Shown: positions 18,121 to 26,452 of the stretch, piece after piece
Position numbering within the stretch: position 1 is the first letter of the stretch
Layout of the letters: each line of letters opens with the position of its first letter
Assembly: GCA_910589655.1 (NCBI GenBank)
Contig: CAJUTJ010000159.1
Location: 1-64,000 of the forward strand
Direction of reading: 5' to 3'
Length of the DNA stretch: 64,000 nt
Origin: an uncultured Acetatifactor sp.
GTDB lineage: Bacteria > Bacillota > Clostridia > Lachnospirales > Lachnospiraceae
The notes under the pieces: model-generated
What the model saw: only the letters and a program-made list of their open reading frames with translations
What the model was told of the DNA's origin: nothing
Database searches by the model: none
Made by a program: the position numbers and the translations under genes

Positions 18121-18149
18121 ACTATAACACATCCCTTACACGCCGTCAA
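18121..18149 (-). promoter_or_regulatory. rpmG-secE-nusG promoter
   Basis: On the minus strand TTGACG (18144-18149) and TATAGT (18121-18126) are spaced by 17 bases, about 90 bases before rpmG. A T-rich leader (eight T in a row) follows. Confidence 0.85.
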
Positions 18150-18281
18150 CAGCTTTTTCTGTTGTGTACACAAATGGTTTGGAAACCGGATTGATTCTTT
18201 TTTATAATAGCATTGGGCGGGAAGCGCCTTTGTTCTTCTTAAATTTTTATTAATTTTTTGCAAAATTTTACAAATCGGCTA

Positions 18282-18309
18282 TAAAGAAAAAATAACATCA
18301 TGTCGATAT
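18282..18309 (+). promoter_or_regulatory. Possible sigma-28 (flagellar) type promoter
   Basis: TAAA (18282-18285), 16 bases, then GTCGATAT (18302-18309) fits the Bacillus SigD pattern TAAA, about 15 bases, GCCGATAT at 7 of 8 positions in the -10 box. It lies about 110 bases before the FliD-like gene. An overlapping sigma-A reading, TTGCAA-N16-TATAAA just upstream, cannot be excluded. Confidence 0.5.
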
Positions 18310-18419
18310 TAATGTATAATAATCGCACAAATTATTATAAAAAAAGTATTGTATTCCGTTATATTACGTGTTTAGCGTTTTCATACTCAGTATTACACTT
18401 AGGAAGGGGGCAGCGTACA

Positions 18420-19724
18420 ATGAGCATGGCACTGAATACAGTATACAACAATTATCTCTCCACGTATACACCCAAAGCGTTGACAAAATATGACACGCAT
18501 AAAAAGAGTGAACTCCGCAAAGTTTATAACTCTATTGTAAAATTAAATAAAGACGCTCCATGGTATCTTCCCACCACTAATAAAAGTACACAGCATTACG
18601 CCGTAGATTTAAAGGAAAACGCCCGGGATCTGCACAATACGATCGCACAGCTGGGAGGGCTGGAGGAAGACAACAGTCTTCTGAGCAAAAAAAGCGCTTA
18701 TTCTTCCGATGAAAGCATTGTCAAGGCTTCCTATATCGGTTCGCAAAAACCAAAGGGAGAGATTCCCGAACTGCAGCTGGAGGTAAGGTCTCTGGCTTCT
18801 TCTCAGGAAAATTTAGGTTATTTCCTTCCCAATGAAAAGGTTGCTCTGGCGCCCGACACCTATTCATTTGACGTAGGTGTCAACGATATGAACTATGAAT
18901 TCCAGTTTACCATCGGTGAGTCTGAGACAAATCGGGAAGTACAGGAGAGACTGGTTCGTCTGATCAATAATTCCGATATCGGATTAAGGGCATCCTTGGC
19001 AGAATCCGAGGGGCGCACATCTCTCAGACTGACCTCCGAATCTACCGGCTTAGGGTCAGACCGGTCACAGATTTTTACCATAACCGACTCCCATACCAGC
19101 AAGGTATCCGGTACGGTTGATTACTTTGGATTAGATTATGTCAGCAGAGAGGCTAACAATGCCGAATTTTTACTGAACGGGGAAGAACGCACCTCCTCTT
19201 CCAATCATTTCACCATCGGTAAACTGTTCGATGTACAGCTGACCGGCATCAGCCCGGAAGATAAGACCGTGCAGATCGGTTTGAAAACGGACGTGGAGTC
19301 TTTCACCGATAATGTGACACATTTGATCAAAGGCTATAACGATTTTATGAGAGCGGCTTCCACCTATCTGGATTTCCAGTCCCAGAGCAAGAAGCTCGTT
19401 CAGGAATTTAAAGGGATTGCGACCGTATATCAGCCCGCCATGGAATCTATGGGTATGAATCTTACGGAAGAAGGCACTTTTACCATAAATAAAGACCAGC
19501 TGCGCCGTTCCGTATCGCAATCCGATAATATCGGTGAAACCTTTGCCTACCTGAAAAACTTTTCGACCACTTTACTCCGCAAGAGTGATCAGGTGTCCTT
19601 AAACCCTATGGATTATGTGGATAAGACATTGGTCGCTTACAAGAACCCTATTGCGAGCCGCAATTATGTCAGTCCCTATTCCACCAGTGCATATACCGGG
19701 ATGATGTTTAACAGTTATTGCTGA
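18420..19724 (+). CDS. FliD-like flagellar cap family protein (orphan)
   Basis: The product has 434 residues from MSMALNTVYN. It lacks a signal peptide. The middle part resembles the FliD family: SDESIVKASYIG, then an LEVRSLASSQ beta segment, then TYSFDVGVNDMNYEFQF and a hook-associated type domain with VQERLVRLINNS. The last 100 residues are helical, as in FliD, which caps the flagellar filament. No other flagellar gene is in the window. The ATG at 18420 has GGAAGGGGG upstream, and the longer reading from 18300 would run through the promoter. It may be a filament-cap paralogue or a secreted protein of the same fold. Confidence 0.75.
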   Translation: MSMALNTVYNNYLSTYTPKALTKYDTHKKSELRKVYNSIVKLNKDAPWYLPTTNKSTQHYAVDLKENARDLHNTIAQLGGLEEDNSLLSKKSAYSSDESIVKASYIGSQKPKGEIPELQLEVRSLASSQENLGYFLPNEKVALAPDTYSFDVGVNDMNYEFQFTIGESETNREVQERLVRLINNSDIGLRASLAESEGRTSLRLTSESTGLGSDRSQIFTITDSHTSKVSGTVDYFGLDYVSREANNAEFLLNGEERTSSSNHFTIGKLFDVQLTGISPEDKTVQIGLKTDVESFTDNVTHLIKGYNDFMRAASTYLDFQSQSKKLVQEFKGIATVYQPAMESMGMNLTEEGTFTINKDQLRRSVSQSDNIGETFAYLKNFSTTLLRKSDQVSLNPMDYVDKTLVAYKNPIASRNYVSPYSTSAYTGMMFNSYC

Positions 19725-19754
19725 GCAGTTATGAACACAATATTTTTCTATATG

Positions 19755-19796
19755 AAAACGGCTTCCGACGATTACATTTCGTTGGAAGCCGTTTTT
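19755..19796. terminator. Terminator after the FliD-like gene
   Basis: A 17-bp stem with one G-T pair (19755-19771 with 19779-19795 approximately) ends in TTTTT on the plus strand and starts with AAAA, so it can act in both directions. The last codons of the glf remnant on the minus strand lie inside it. Confidence 0.85.
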
Positions 19797-20311
19797 AATG
19801 CCTCGGCAATCACCTTGTCCATATCATAATATTTATACTTTCCCTGTCTGCCTCCGGAAGTCACGTTTCCTCCGGCCGCTGCCAGTTCGCGGTACTTTTC
19901 ATAACGCCTCATATTTTCTTTGTCATTGATCGGGTGGTAAGGCTCCCGTCCTCTGCCTTCTATAATCGCACGGGTCTCCGACGGCGTCTTAATCCCCACA
20001 TCTTGCTGAAGGTATTCATGTTAAAGGGCAGATTATAGAGCTCGTCCCCATATACCTCTCTACAGGTGAATTGATAAAACGGTAAAACCGGGCGAACCGA
20101 TTCACATATTCCTAAACGGCATTGCCAGAAGTGTGAAAAATATGGGCTCCGTACTTATGTACCTGAATGCCGCACACCTCTTCGGTATAAATATTACCGC
20201 CAATATGATTCCGTTTGTCAATGCAATAACAGTTCTTCCCGGCCTTTTTCATCTCATGGGCAAAACCGCTCCGAAAAGCCCCGTGCCCACAATCAGATAG
20301 TCGTATATCAT
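19772..20311 (-). pseudogene. glf: Decayed UDP-galactopyranose mutase
   Basis: Glf converts UDP-galactopyranose to UDP-galactofuranose with a flavin. The remnant begins MIYDYLIVGTGLFGAV (FAD-binding Rossmann motif) at 20311 and loses frame by one base. It goes on as FAHEMKKAGK and DKRNHIGGNIYTE up to HIFHTSGNAV. It then has a TAG where Trp is expected, shifts frame again before ELYNLPFNMNTF, and shifts again at TGGGG before IKTPSET. It then jumps to the C-terminal EPYHPINDKEN and GKYKYYDMDKVI. About 200 central codons of the usual 370-390 are missing. The ATG overlaps the stop of the XRE gene (ATGA). Confidence 0.85.
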
Positions 20312-20658
20312 TTACTCTTCTTACCCTTAGCTTTATACTTGTCGATTTGGACAAAGTCATCCATCAACTCCAGAATCTTGTCCCGTCCATTCTGATTCAG
20401 CTTTATATAATACTGCATTACTCTATTTTCCAGAAGCTGTGCCCCCAGAGAAGCATCTCTCTCCAGAGACGAGAAATCTACCGGATTCAAACTCAGCTTA
20501 TCACACATTTTAATCACAGTGCCATAAGCCATACCTTCAATGCCGCGTTCCAGCGCCGTCACCAGCGTACTATAAGGAATACTCATCTCCATTGCAAACT
20601 GACGAACGCTGCGATACTGCCTTAAAATTTCTTTCTTTAAAATTTCCGCTTTTGTCAT
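20308..20658 (-). CDS. XRE-type helix-turn-helix regulator
   Basis: A 116-residue protein with an N-terminal Cro/C1-type helix-turn-helix (about residues 9-62: VRQFAMEMSIPYSTLVTAL) and a lysine-rich C-terminus. GGAGG lies 7 bases before the ATG. It has its own promoter, whose -10 region carries a short dyad that could be its operator. The stop overlaps the start of the glf remnant, so the two were once translationally coupled. The regulated target is unknown. Confidence 0.8.
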   Translation of the reverse strand: MTKAEILKKEILRQYRSVRQFAMEMSIPYSTLVTALERGIEGMAYGTVIKMCDKLSLNPVDFSSLERDASLGAQLLENRVMQYYIKLNQNGRDKILELMDDFVQIDKYKAKGKKSK

Positions 20659-20689
20659 TTTCCTTCCTCCATGCCCGAAATGATTAAGT

Positions 20690-20728
20690 GTATAGAAATA
20701 ATATACGATATACCGTCTGTATTTTCAA
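20690..20728 (-). promoter_or_regulatory. Promoter and possible operator of the XRE gene
   Basis: On the minus strand TTGAAA (20723-20728) and TATATT (20700-20705) are spaced by 17 bases. A 17-base dyad with arms GTATA and TATAC (20690-20706) covers the -10 box, which suits autorepression. The operator role is inferred. Confidence 0.6.
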
Positions 20729-20831
20729 GTAGGAACCTCAAATTTTAAGATTTAAATTTTACTTTGATTTTACCCTGTGAAATCATCTTTACAATCATAT
20801 GCATAATTGCACTACATATTAAATCTACCCC

Positions 20832-21380
20832 TTATACCGCAAACAGGATTCTCTCGTATTTCTTTGTTTTTCTGATTTCCTGCCAGCGCTCCGCCGTCAT
20901 ACACATATAGGTCACGTCATAATAAATGCCTTCCTTCAGAACCGCCTGCTTTTTCTCCTCCGCGACCTCACAGCCGCAAAGCTTATGAAGCTGTATCACT
21001 CCCCCGTTTAAAGTGAATACATCACTGTACACGGCCTTCTTTCCAAGTTCCAGCAAGGCATAATCGTACATGCTCATCTCCAAGGCCAAGGCCGTTTTCA
21101 GGCTGCGCAGACGTTTCTCTCCCACATAATACGCCCAGCCCAGACTGCCGTCGGCTTTTGTCAGTCCGGTAAGATTGATGACGCCGGCATCTTCCCCGTT
21201 CACCTGAATCAGCCAGTACCTCACATCCGGATTCTGCCTTACGGCATCCAGCCATTTTCTCTGTCCCTCCAAAGTCAGCTTGGGGTTTGTATTCATATAG
21301 CGTGTGATTTCCTCCGACATGCGCCAGCGCATAATTTCTTCCAAGTCCTCCTCCCGGATGGGACGCAGCGTTACACTCAT
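20832..21380 (-). CDS. GNAT acetyltransferase, PseH-like
   Basis: A 182-residue single-domain GNAT enzyme. The layout resembles PseH, the N-acetyltransferase of pseudaminic acid synthesis: RWRMSEEITRYMNT near the N-terminus, then RYWLIQVNGEDAGVINLTGL, then GWAYYVGE. The loop after GE reads KRLRSLKTALA and does not show the classic RxxGxG acetyl-CoA loop clearly. Its ATG overlaps the stop of the upstream carrier-protein gene by four bases (ATGA). That coupling suggests it may use an acyl group from the carrier rather than acetyl-CoA, or act on the same glycan precursor. Confidence 0.75.
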   Translation of the reverse strand: MSVTLRPIREEDLEEIMRWRMSEEITRYMNTNPKLTLEGQRKWLDAVRQNPDVRYWLIQVNGEDAGVINLTGLTKADGSLGWAYYVGEKRLRSLKTALALEMSMYDYALLELGKKAVYSDVFTLNGGVIQLHKLCGCEVAEEKKQAVLKEGIYYDVTYMCMTAERWQEIRKTKKYERILFAV

Positions 21381-21613
21381 AGGCAGCCTGCCTTCTCCAG
21401 AAGCTCCCGCACACCGGTAAGCTCAATGGCATCTTCCAAGGGAATCGTAATGCCGAGCTTCTCTTCCAGTTCTCCTATAATCATCACATGAGCCAGAGAA
21501 TCCCATTCCTCTATCTCCTCAATCATAGTGTCCAAAGTAATGGTTCCCGAGGGCAGCTTTAGCAGCTCTTCAATCAGCCCTGTCACTTTCTTCTGCAACT
21601 CCATATCAGCCAT
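21377..21613 (-). CDS. Acyl carrier protein
   Basis: A 78-residue acidic four-helix carrier protein. The phosphopantetheine site is DSL with Ser39 (WDSLAH). It is not the fatty-acid acpP type: the motif is preceded by Glu-Glu-Trp and there are no fatty-acid synthesis genes nearby. It lies between the FkbH-like gene and the GNAT gene. The FkbH family is known to load a glycerate unit from 1,3-bisphosphoglycerate onto such carriers, so it is probably a glyceryl or similar acyl carrier for glycan decoration. Confidence 0.88.
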   Translation of the reverse strand: MADMELQKKVTGLIEELLKLPSGTITLDTMIEEIEEWDSLAHVMIIGELEEKLGITIPLEDAIELTGVRELLEKAGCL

Positions 21614-21905
21614 AATCTCCTATTCATTCCGGTTCCGGCTCTCTTATTCCGGTTCCGGCTCTTCTTATTCCAGTTCCGTCTCTCTTATTCCAGTTCCGTC
21701 TCTTCTCTTCAACGCCCCTTGTAACGGAAGAATTTTCAGCTGGTTAGTTCTTCCAGCTGTAAATTCTTCCGGGCGTTTCCGTTCCGAGACTGTTTTTTGT
21801 TTTTCCAGTTCCGTCTCTTCTCTTCAACGCCCCCTGCAACGGAAGAATTTTCAGCTGAAATTTCTTCCGGGCGTTTCCGTTCCGAGACTGTTTTTGTTTT
21901 TTATT
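21609..21905. repeat. Two tandem copies of a hairpin-centred dispersed repeat
   Basis: Copy 1 runs from 21690 to about 21804 and copy 2 from 21805 to about 21905. Each begins CCAGTTCCGTCTCTTCTC, has a near-palindromic centre around TTTTCAGCTG flanked by GGAAGAA and TTCTTCC, and ends TTTCCGTTCCGAGACTG. Before them are four short 19-22-base units of the TTATTCCRGTTCCG type. A third copy is at 33155-33283. Copy 2 supplies the last residues and the stop codon of the FkbH-like gene. Confidence 0.8.
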
Positions 21906-23554
21906 GTCTGCATATTTCCTATAAATGTTCTGTGGGGAGTGTCTTGCAGCGACAGCTCGTAAATTGCGTCTTCTCCGTGGCGGGATATTTTTGTGTAGCC
22001 TGCTTGTGCGTAAAGATTTTCTACCGGCTTATTTTTCGCGGTAGGAATATAAATTCCCCGGATACGTTCAAAGCCTTCTTTTCTCAGAGCGGATTCCACA
22101 TGGGTCAGGATTCCCTGCTCTATGTTTCTGCCCATGACGCGGCAGCTCATAACGAATTCTTCTATTACGGGGGTTTTACCGGACACATCCGCAATCACTG
22201 CCGCCACTACCCCGTTGTCCCCAAAACAGTCTTCCACCCGGTAGAGATAAACCCGTTTCTCCTTGTCTGCCAGCATGGACTGAAGCTCATTGCCGCCGTG
22301 GCGTTTGGTCGTCAGGTTAAATTGATTGGTCTTGTTCAACAAGGCTTCCAGCCGCTTGATATGGCTGCCCGCATCCACTTCGGTAACGGTAATCCGCAGC
22401 TGTCGGAGATAATCCTCAAAGCTCCCCGCCGCCCTCTGCATCTTTGTCCTCTCCGCATTGGACGCATACTGCTTTGTTTTCTCCAAATCCTCTTCCGTGA
22501 GTACGGACTTTTCAAAATACTCATGGTAAATCCGTATCATAGCGGAAGCAAGCTCCTCCGGCTTTGAGGGAAAATCCGGCACGGTCACCTGAGGCAGCCC
22601 TGATCGGATCAAAAGTCTCTCCTCCGGCCTGTCATCCCAGAACACAAAGGAATCCAGCCCTAGATTCAGTTCCTCCGCAATCTCCGTAAGACTCTCGTCC
22701 TTCGGCCCCCAATGAATCCTTTTGGCGGCGAAATGTTCCAAGCGCAATACCATATGGGGATGATTCTGTATCAGCTCCTCCGCATCTTCCTTGTTATTCT
22801 TGGAAACGATGGCCAGCAGCACACCCTGACGCTGCATATATAAAATCACACGCTGGAGATTTTTATAAGCCAGCCCCCCATGTTCCTCCGAAAGCAATAT
22901 GGGAGTCTGCTCGTGCTCCCCCGCCAGTCCTCCCCAAAGAGTGTTATCCAAATCCAGCGCCAACACCTTTTTGGGGGTTCTTCCCTCCAGAGACACTTTA
23001 TGCAGAATCAGCGCGGCCAGACGTTTCTGGCACTCGCCGCCCAGAAGAATTTTCCCCATATACCACATTTTCAGGGAAAAGGCATTCTCCTCTCCCATGC
23101 CCGCAATCATATCATGATAGGGCAGAATGCGTATATTTCCATGGTTCTTACACAATGCATTCAGTCTTTCCTGCCAGATTCCCTCCAGCCCGGCTCGATC
23201 TGCCAAAATACCTGCCGTCTCCAGCTCCACCGCCCACAGATAGGCATCGCTGACATAATAAGTACAGGAAAGATTTATGGCGTTTTCAAAGGCTGCAAAC
23301 CAGTTTTCCACACGCCCTTTTGCTCCTTGCAAATCCGTGTCATGTTCCAAAAGCTCCATCAAATCTATCACCAGAAAAGTAATCTCCGGCTGAAAAGCAT
23401 GATAGGAAGAAGAAGGATTCATCAAAACTCCCAGCTCATTGCCGTAGCCCTCCGCCTCATATACCTCCGCATCCTTCCGCAGCATACGGATCAAGGCATT
23501 CATGTTTACATTGGAAAGCAGCGCGATGCGCCTGCCCTTACCGCTTTCTTCCAT
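21851..23554 (-). CDS. FkbH-like HAD-family glyceryl-ACP enzyme
   Basis: A 567-residue protein with the three-part layout of the longer FkbH-like enzymes. An N-terminal SGNH-like part (about 8-180) is followed by a HAD domain with the nucleophile motif LDLDNTLWGG (Asp201 and Asp203) and FWDD near 320. A C-terminal GNAT-like part (about 390-545) comes last. Family members dephosphorylate 1,3-bisphosphoglycerate and pass the glyceryl group to an acyl carrier protein. The carrier gene lies next, 237 bases on. The last dozen residues (NSLGTETPGRNFS) come from the dispersed repeat and are not family sequence. The real substrate is inferred. Confidence 0.85.
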   Translation of the reverse strand: MEESGKGRRIALLSNVNMNALIRMLRKDAEVYEAEGYGNELGVLMNPSSSYHAFQPEITFLVIDLMELLEHDTDLQGAKGRVENWFAAFENAINLSCTYYVSDAYLWAVELETAGILADRAGLEGIWQERLNALCKNHGNIRILPYHDMIAGMGEENAFSLKMWYMGKILLGGECQKRLAALILHKVSLEGRTPKKVLALDLDNTLWGGLAGEHEQTPILLSEEHGGLAYKNLQRVILYMQRQGVLLAIVSKNNKEDAEELIQNHPHMVLRLEHFAAKRIHWGPKDESLTEIAEELNLGLDSFVFWDDRPEERLLIRSGLPQVTVPDFPSKPEELASAMIRIYHEYFEKSVLTEEDLEKTKQYASNAERTKMQRAAGSFEDYLRQLRITVTEVDAGSHIKRLEALLNKTNQFNLTTKRHGGNELQSMLADKEKRVYLYRVEDCFGDNGVVAAVIADVSGKTPVIEEFVMSCRVMGRNIEQGILTHVESALRKEGFERIRGIYIPTAKNKPVENLYAQAGYTKISRHGEDAIYELSLQDTPHRTFIGNMQTIKNKNSLGTETPGRNFS

Positions 23555-23635
23555 GGGTATCCTCCCTTCCGGCGCACAAATCCTGCCCCTTTCATTCCCA
23601 TACGCTTTATCACTTTCACATTTCCATATATGCCG

Positions 23636-24667
23636 TCAGCGGCGGCACAAACGCGTTCTCATCCGCCTTACAGACAATTTCAAACGGTACAGCAGATAAA
23701 ATCCAAGGTTTGACCTTTGCTGCAGCGCCACCAATCGCTGTTCCTCTTCCCCCGTATTTTCCCGATAATAGGAATTCTGCTGAAACATAGGAAAACGCTC
23801 CGTCTGGCCGGCCCGAAGCTCCCTTACAAAGGATAATCTGGGATGCTTGACTCCCGCCATGTATGAAAACAATGTATTCACATAATAAATCTCCGTAAAA
23901 CGATACTCGATTTCCTTTTCGTATTCACCGAAAAAGCCCCGCTCCTTACACCCTTCATACAATAAAACCGCCGCTTTCATGCGGTCCCTGCACTTTTCTT
24001 CCGTTATATAGTGAACCGTGGACACCTGATGCTGATAATAGTAATACAGCGGCTCTTCTACCTTTTCAAAATGGGTAAAATACAGCGACCACAACGGCCC
24101 CGCACAATTATCCTCGTAGAAAATCCCCTCTGGAAAATCCAGCCTGTTATCCGCAATGACCCGCCTCCGATAAACTTTTATCACCATGCTTCCCATGCGC
24201 ATCAACAGGCTTTTGTGCTTTTCCTTATCCAGAACCCCTGTCTGATCCAAGGTATTGTTTTGTACCACACTTCCCGTTTTAAAAGTATGCTCCGATACCA
24301 GCGTATAATCGCAGCCCACCAGATCCGCCCCGGTGTCCTCCCCCTTTCGGATCAGCTTCTCATAAAAATCAGGAGTCACCCAGTCGTCACTGTCAATAAA
24401 TCCCACCCACTCTCCCCGGGCAGCTCTCAAGCCTTCGTTCTTGGCGCCGCCCTGACGCTTGTTCCGGGAATTAGTGAAAACCTTTACCTTACCGGGATAC
24501 TTCCTTTCGTATTCCCTCAGGATGTCCGGAGAGGAATCCGTGGAAGCATCGTCCACCGCCAGAATCTCATAATCCTCCACTGTCTGGTTCACCAGCGAAT
24601 CCATACAATAATTCAGTTTTCCCTCCGCTGCCATGTTATACACCGGCACGATAATGCTCAGCTTCAT
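23636..24667 (-). CDS. Family 2 glycosyltransferase
   Basis: A 343-residue GT-A type enzyme: SIIVPVYN at the start, VDDASTDSS near 38, and the metal-binding FIDSDDW near 95. No membrane segment is clear, so it should act on the cytoplasmic face on a lipid-linked acceptor. Its ATG overlaps the stop of the ABC exporter gene by four bases (ATGA), so the two are coupled. The sugar is unknown. Confidence 0.88.
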   Translation of the reverse strand: MKLSIIVPVYNMAAEGKLNYCMDSLVNQTVEDYEILAVDDASTDSSPDILREYERKYPGKVKVFTNSRNKRQGGAKNEGLRAARGEWVGFIDSDDWVTPDFYEKLIRKGEDTGADLVGCDYTLVSEHTFKTGSVVQNNTLDQTGVLDKEKHKSLLMRMGSMVIKVYRRRVIADNRLDFPEGIFYEDNCAGPLWSLYFTHFEKVEEPLYYYYQHQVSTVHYITEEKCRDRMKAAVLLYEGCKERGFFGEYEKEIEYRFTEIYYVNTLFSYMAGVKHPRLSFVRELRAGQTERFPMFQQNSYYRENTGEEEQRLVALQQRSNLGFYLLYRLKLSVRRMRTRLCRR

Positions 24668-26412
24668 AAACCGCCTCTCTCAATGACTGCCGCGCCGTTC
24701 TCCACCCGGTATACCAGATCGCATTTTTCAATGGTCTGGAGCCTGTGGGCGATGATAATCAATGTTTTCCTGCCGTGAAGTCTGTTGATGGATTCCATAA
24801 TTGCCGCCTCCGTATCGTTATCCAGCGCCGAGGTAGCCTCGTCCAGAACCAAGACCTCCGGATCATGATACAATGCTCTGGCGATGCCGATACGCTGTCT
24901 CTGCCCGCCGGAGAGACGGATCCCCCTCTCCCCGATGCCGGTGTCAAGACCCTCCGGCAGCGTCTTAATGAACTCGTCCAGCTGAGCTTCCCGCAGCACC
25001 TCCCAGAGTCTGTTCTCGTCAATCTTCTCCTCCGGCACCCCGAAAGCCACATTGTTCCGAATGGTGTCATCCAGCATAAAAATCATCTGAGGAATGTATC
25101 CTATATTTCTCAGCCATTTCCTGTAATTTAACTTTATATCCACGCCGTCCGCATAGATGCCGCCGCTTTTCGGCTCCAAAAGCCCCAAAAGGATATCCAC
25201 CACCGTACTCTTGCCCGAACCGGAAGTTCCCACGATTCCCACGGAAGCCCCGATGGGAATCGTCATCTCTCCATGATCGAAAATCAGCTTATCCGTATTA
25301 GGATAGGCATATGTGATGTCCCTCAATTCGATGGACTTGGTAACCGGCAGCTTTTCTTCCTCTTCCGTGGCAAAGGACAGATCCACCTTATCCCCCTGTA
25401 TCTCATCCTGAAGATTGTCGCTTACCCCCATGAAAAAGGGCTCAAAATAGGCGATGGAATTAATCTGATTGTTGATACGGTTTACGGCGGGAAGCAGCAC
25501 GATTGCCGCCGCCGCCAATGTGGCCATGGCAGTTACCAGTTCTTCCGTGTGCATTCCCGAAACCACCTGCAGAATCATATATCCCATCATGGATGCCACA
25601 CAGGCCGTCTCGATCAACAGTTTGGGAATATTATTGTACAAACTGTACTTCCGGACCGCATCCACATACCCTTTTCCGCACTTTTTATATTCGGAAACAA
25701 AGTATTGTTCCTTACCGTTTACCTTGACTTCCTTGATCCCCTGTACGGTCTGGGAAATCCATTTAAATAATCCGCTGTAGTAGTCCTGATTGTCTTTTCC
25801 TGCCTTGTACATAATGGGTTTCAGCACTTTCTTGATGACAAACATCAACGCCAGCAGCACCACCGCCAGCATAGCGGTCATCACGCCGTTGTTCACAAAG
25901 CAGTAACATACGATAAACAAAGATACCACACCGTCGGACAAAAGCTGCAGCAGCGCCAGTATCAAGGCATACATATTATTGACGTCGGATGTGATACTTC
26001 TCTGCACCACCGCGGTATCTGCATTCAGATAAAATTCATAGCTTCTGCGGAGATAATTGCGCATCATCCGTTCCGAAGTTCTGAACTGATTGGTATAGAC
26101 AAAAGAAAAAGTCAGCTTCTGCTGGAAAAACAAAAACACATTTTTTGCCACAAACACGGCAATCAGCAGCGCCATTACCGTAACGGAAAAGCTGACATAG
26201 CTGTCAGAACCCAGAAAGCGGTACAGGGCTCCTACCGTTTTATTGTTCTCCACCGCATTGGGGTCAATCACCACATCCACTACCTGAACCAGCATCCCCA
26301 CTCCTGCGGTCTGCAAAAAAGCGCCCACAATCATAAGCGCAATCAGACCTGCCATGGCACGCTTCTGTTTTCCATCCAGCAAAACCTGCAATTTCCTGAT
26401 AATTTTTAACAT
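24664..26412 (-). CDS. ABC exporter, lipid-linked oligosaccharide flippase type
   Basis: A 582-residue half-transporter with an N-terminal six-helix membrane domain (about 20-330). The ATPase domain has Walker A GTSGSGKST near 395-403, the LSGGQRQR signature near 503, Walker B VLVLDEATSALD and the H-loop IIAHR. The domain order and the surrounding glycosyltransferases resemble PglK, which flips lipid-linked glycans, rather than a drug exporter. Substrate assignment is inferred from context. Confidence 0.85.
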   Translation of the reverse strand: MLKIIRKLQVLLDGKQKRAMAGLIALMIVGAFLQTAGVGMLVQVVDVVIDPNAVENNKTVGALYRFLGSDSYVSFSVTVMALLIAVFVAKNVFLFFQQKLTFSFVYTNQFRTSERMMRNYLRRSYEFYLNADTAVVQRSITSDVNNMYALILALLQLLSDGVVSLFIVCYCFVNNGVMTAMLAVVLLALMFVIKKVLKPIMYKAGKDNQDYYSGLFKWISQTVQGIKEVKVNGKEQYFVSEYKKCGKGYVDAVRKYSLYNNIPKLLIETACVASMMGYMILQVVSGMHTEELVTAMATLAAAAIVLLPAVNRINNQINSIAYFEPFFMGVSDNLQDEIQGDKVDLSFATEEEEKLPVTKSIELRDITYAYPNTDKLIFDHGEMTIPIGASVGIVGTSGSGKSTVVDILLGLLEPKSGGIYADGVDIKLNYRKWLRNIGYIPQMIFMLDDTIRNNVAFGVPEEKIDENRLWEVLREAQLDEFIKTLPEGLDTGIGERGIRLSGGQRQRIGIARALYHDPEVLVLDEATSALDNDTEAAIMESINRLHGRKTLIIIAHRLQTIEKCDLVYRVENGAAVIERGGL

Positions 26413-26452
26413 AGTTCCATCCTACCTCCATGCCGCGCAGCCGGCACAAGCC

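Noticed and set aside
24664..26412. Multidrug ABC exporter
   Set aside because: The domain order alone would allow it, but overlap with a GT2 gene and the glycan setting favour a lipid-linked glycan exporter.
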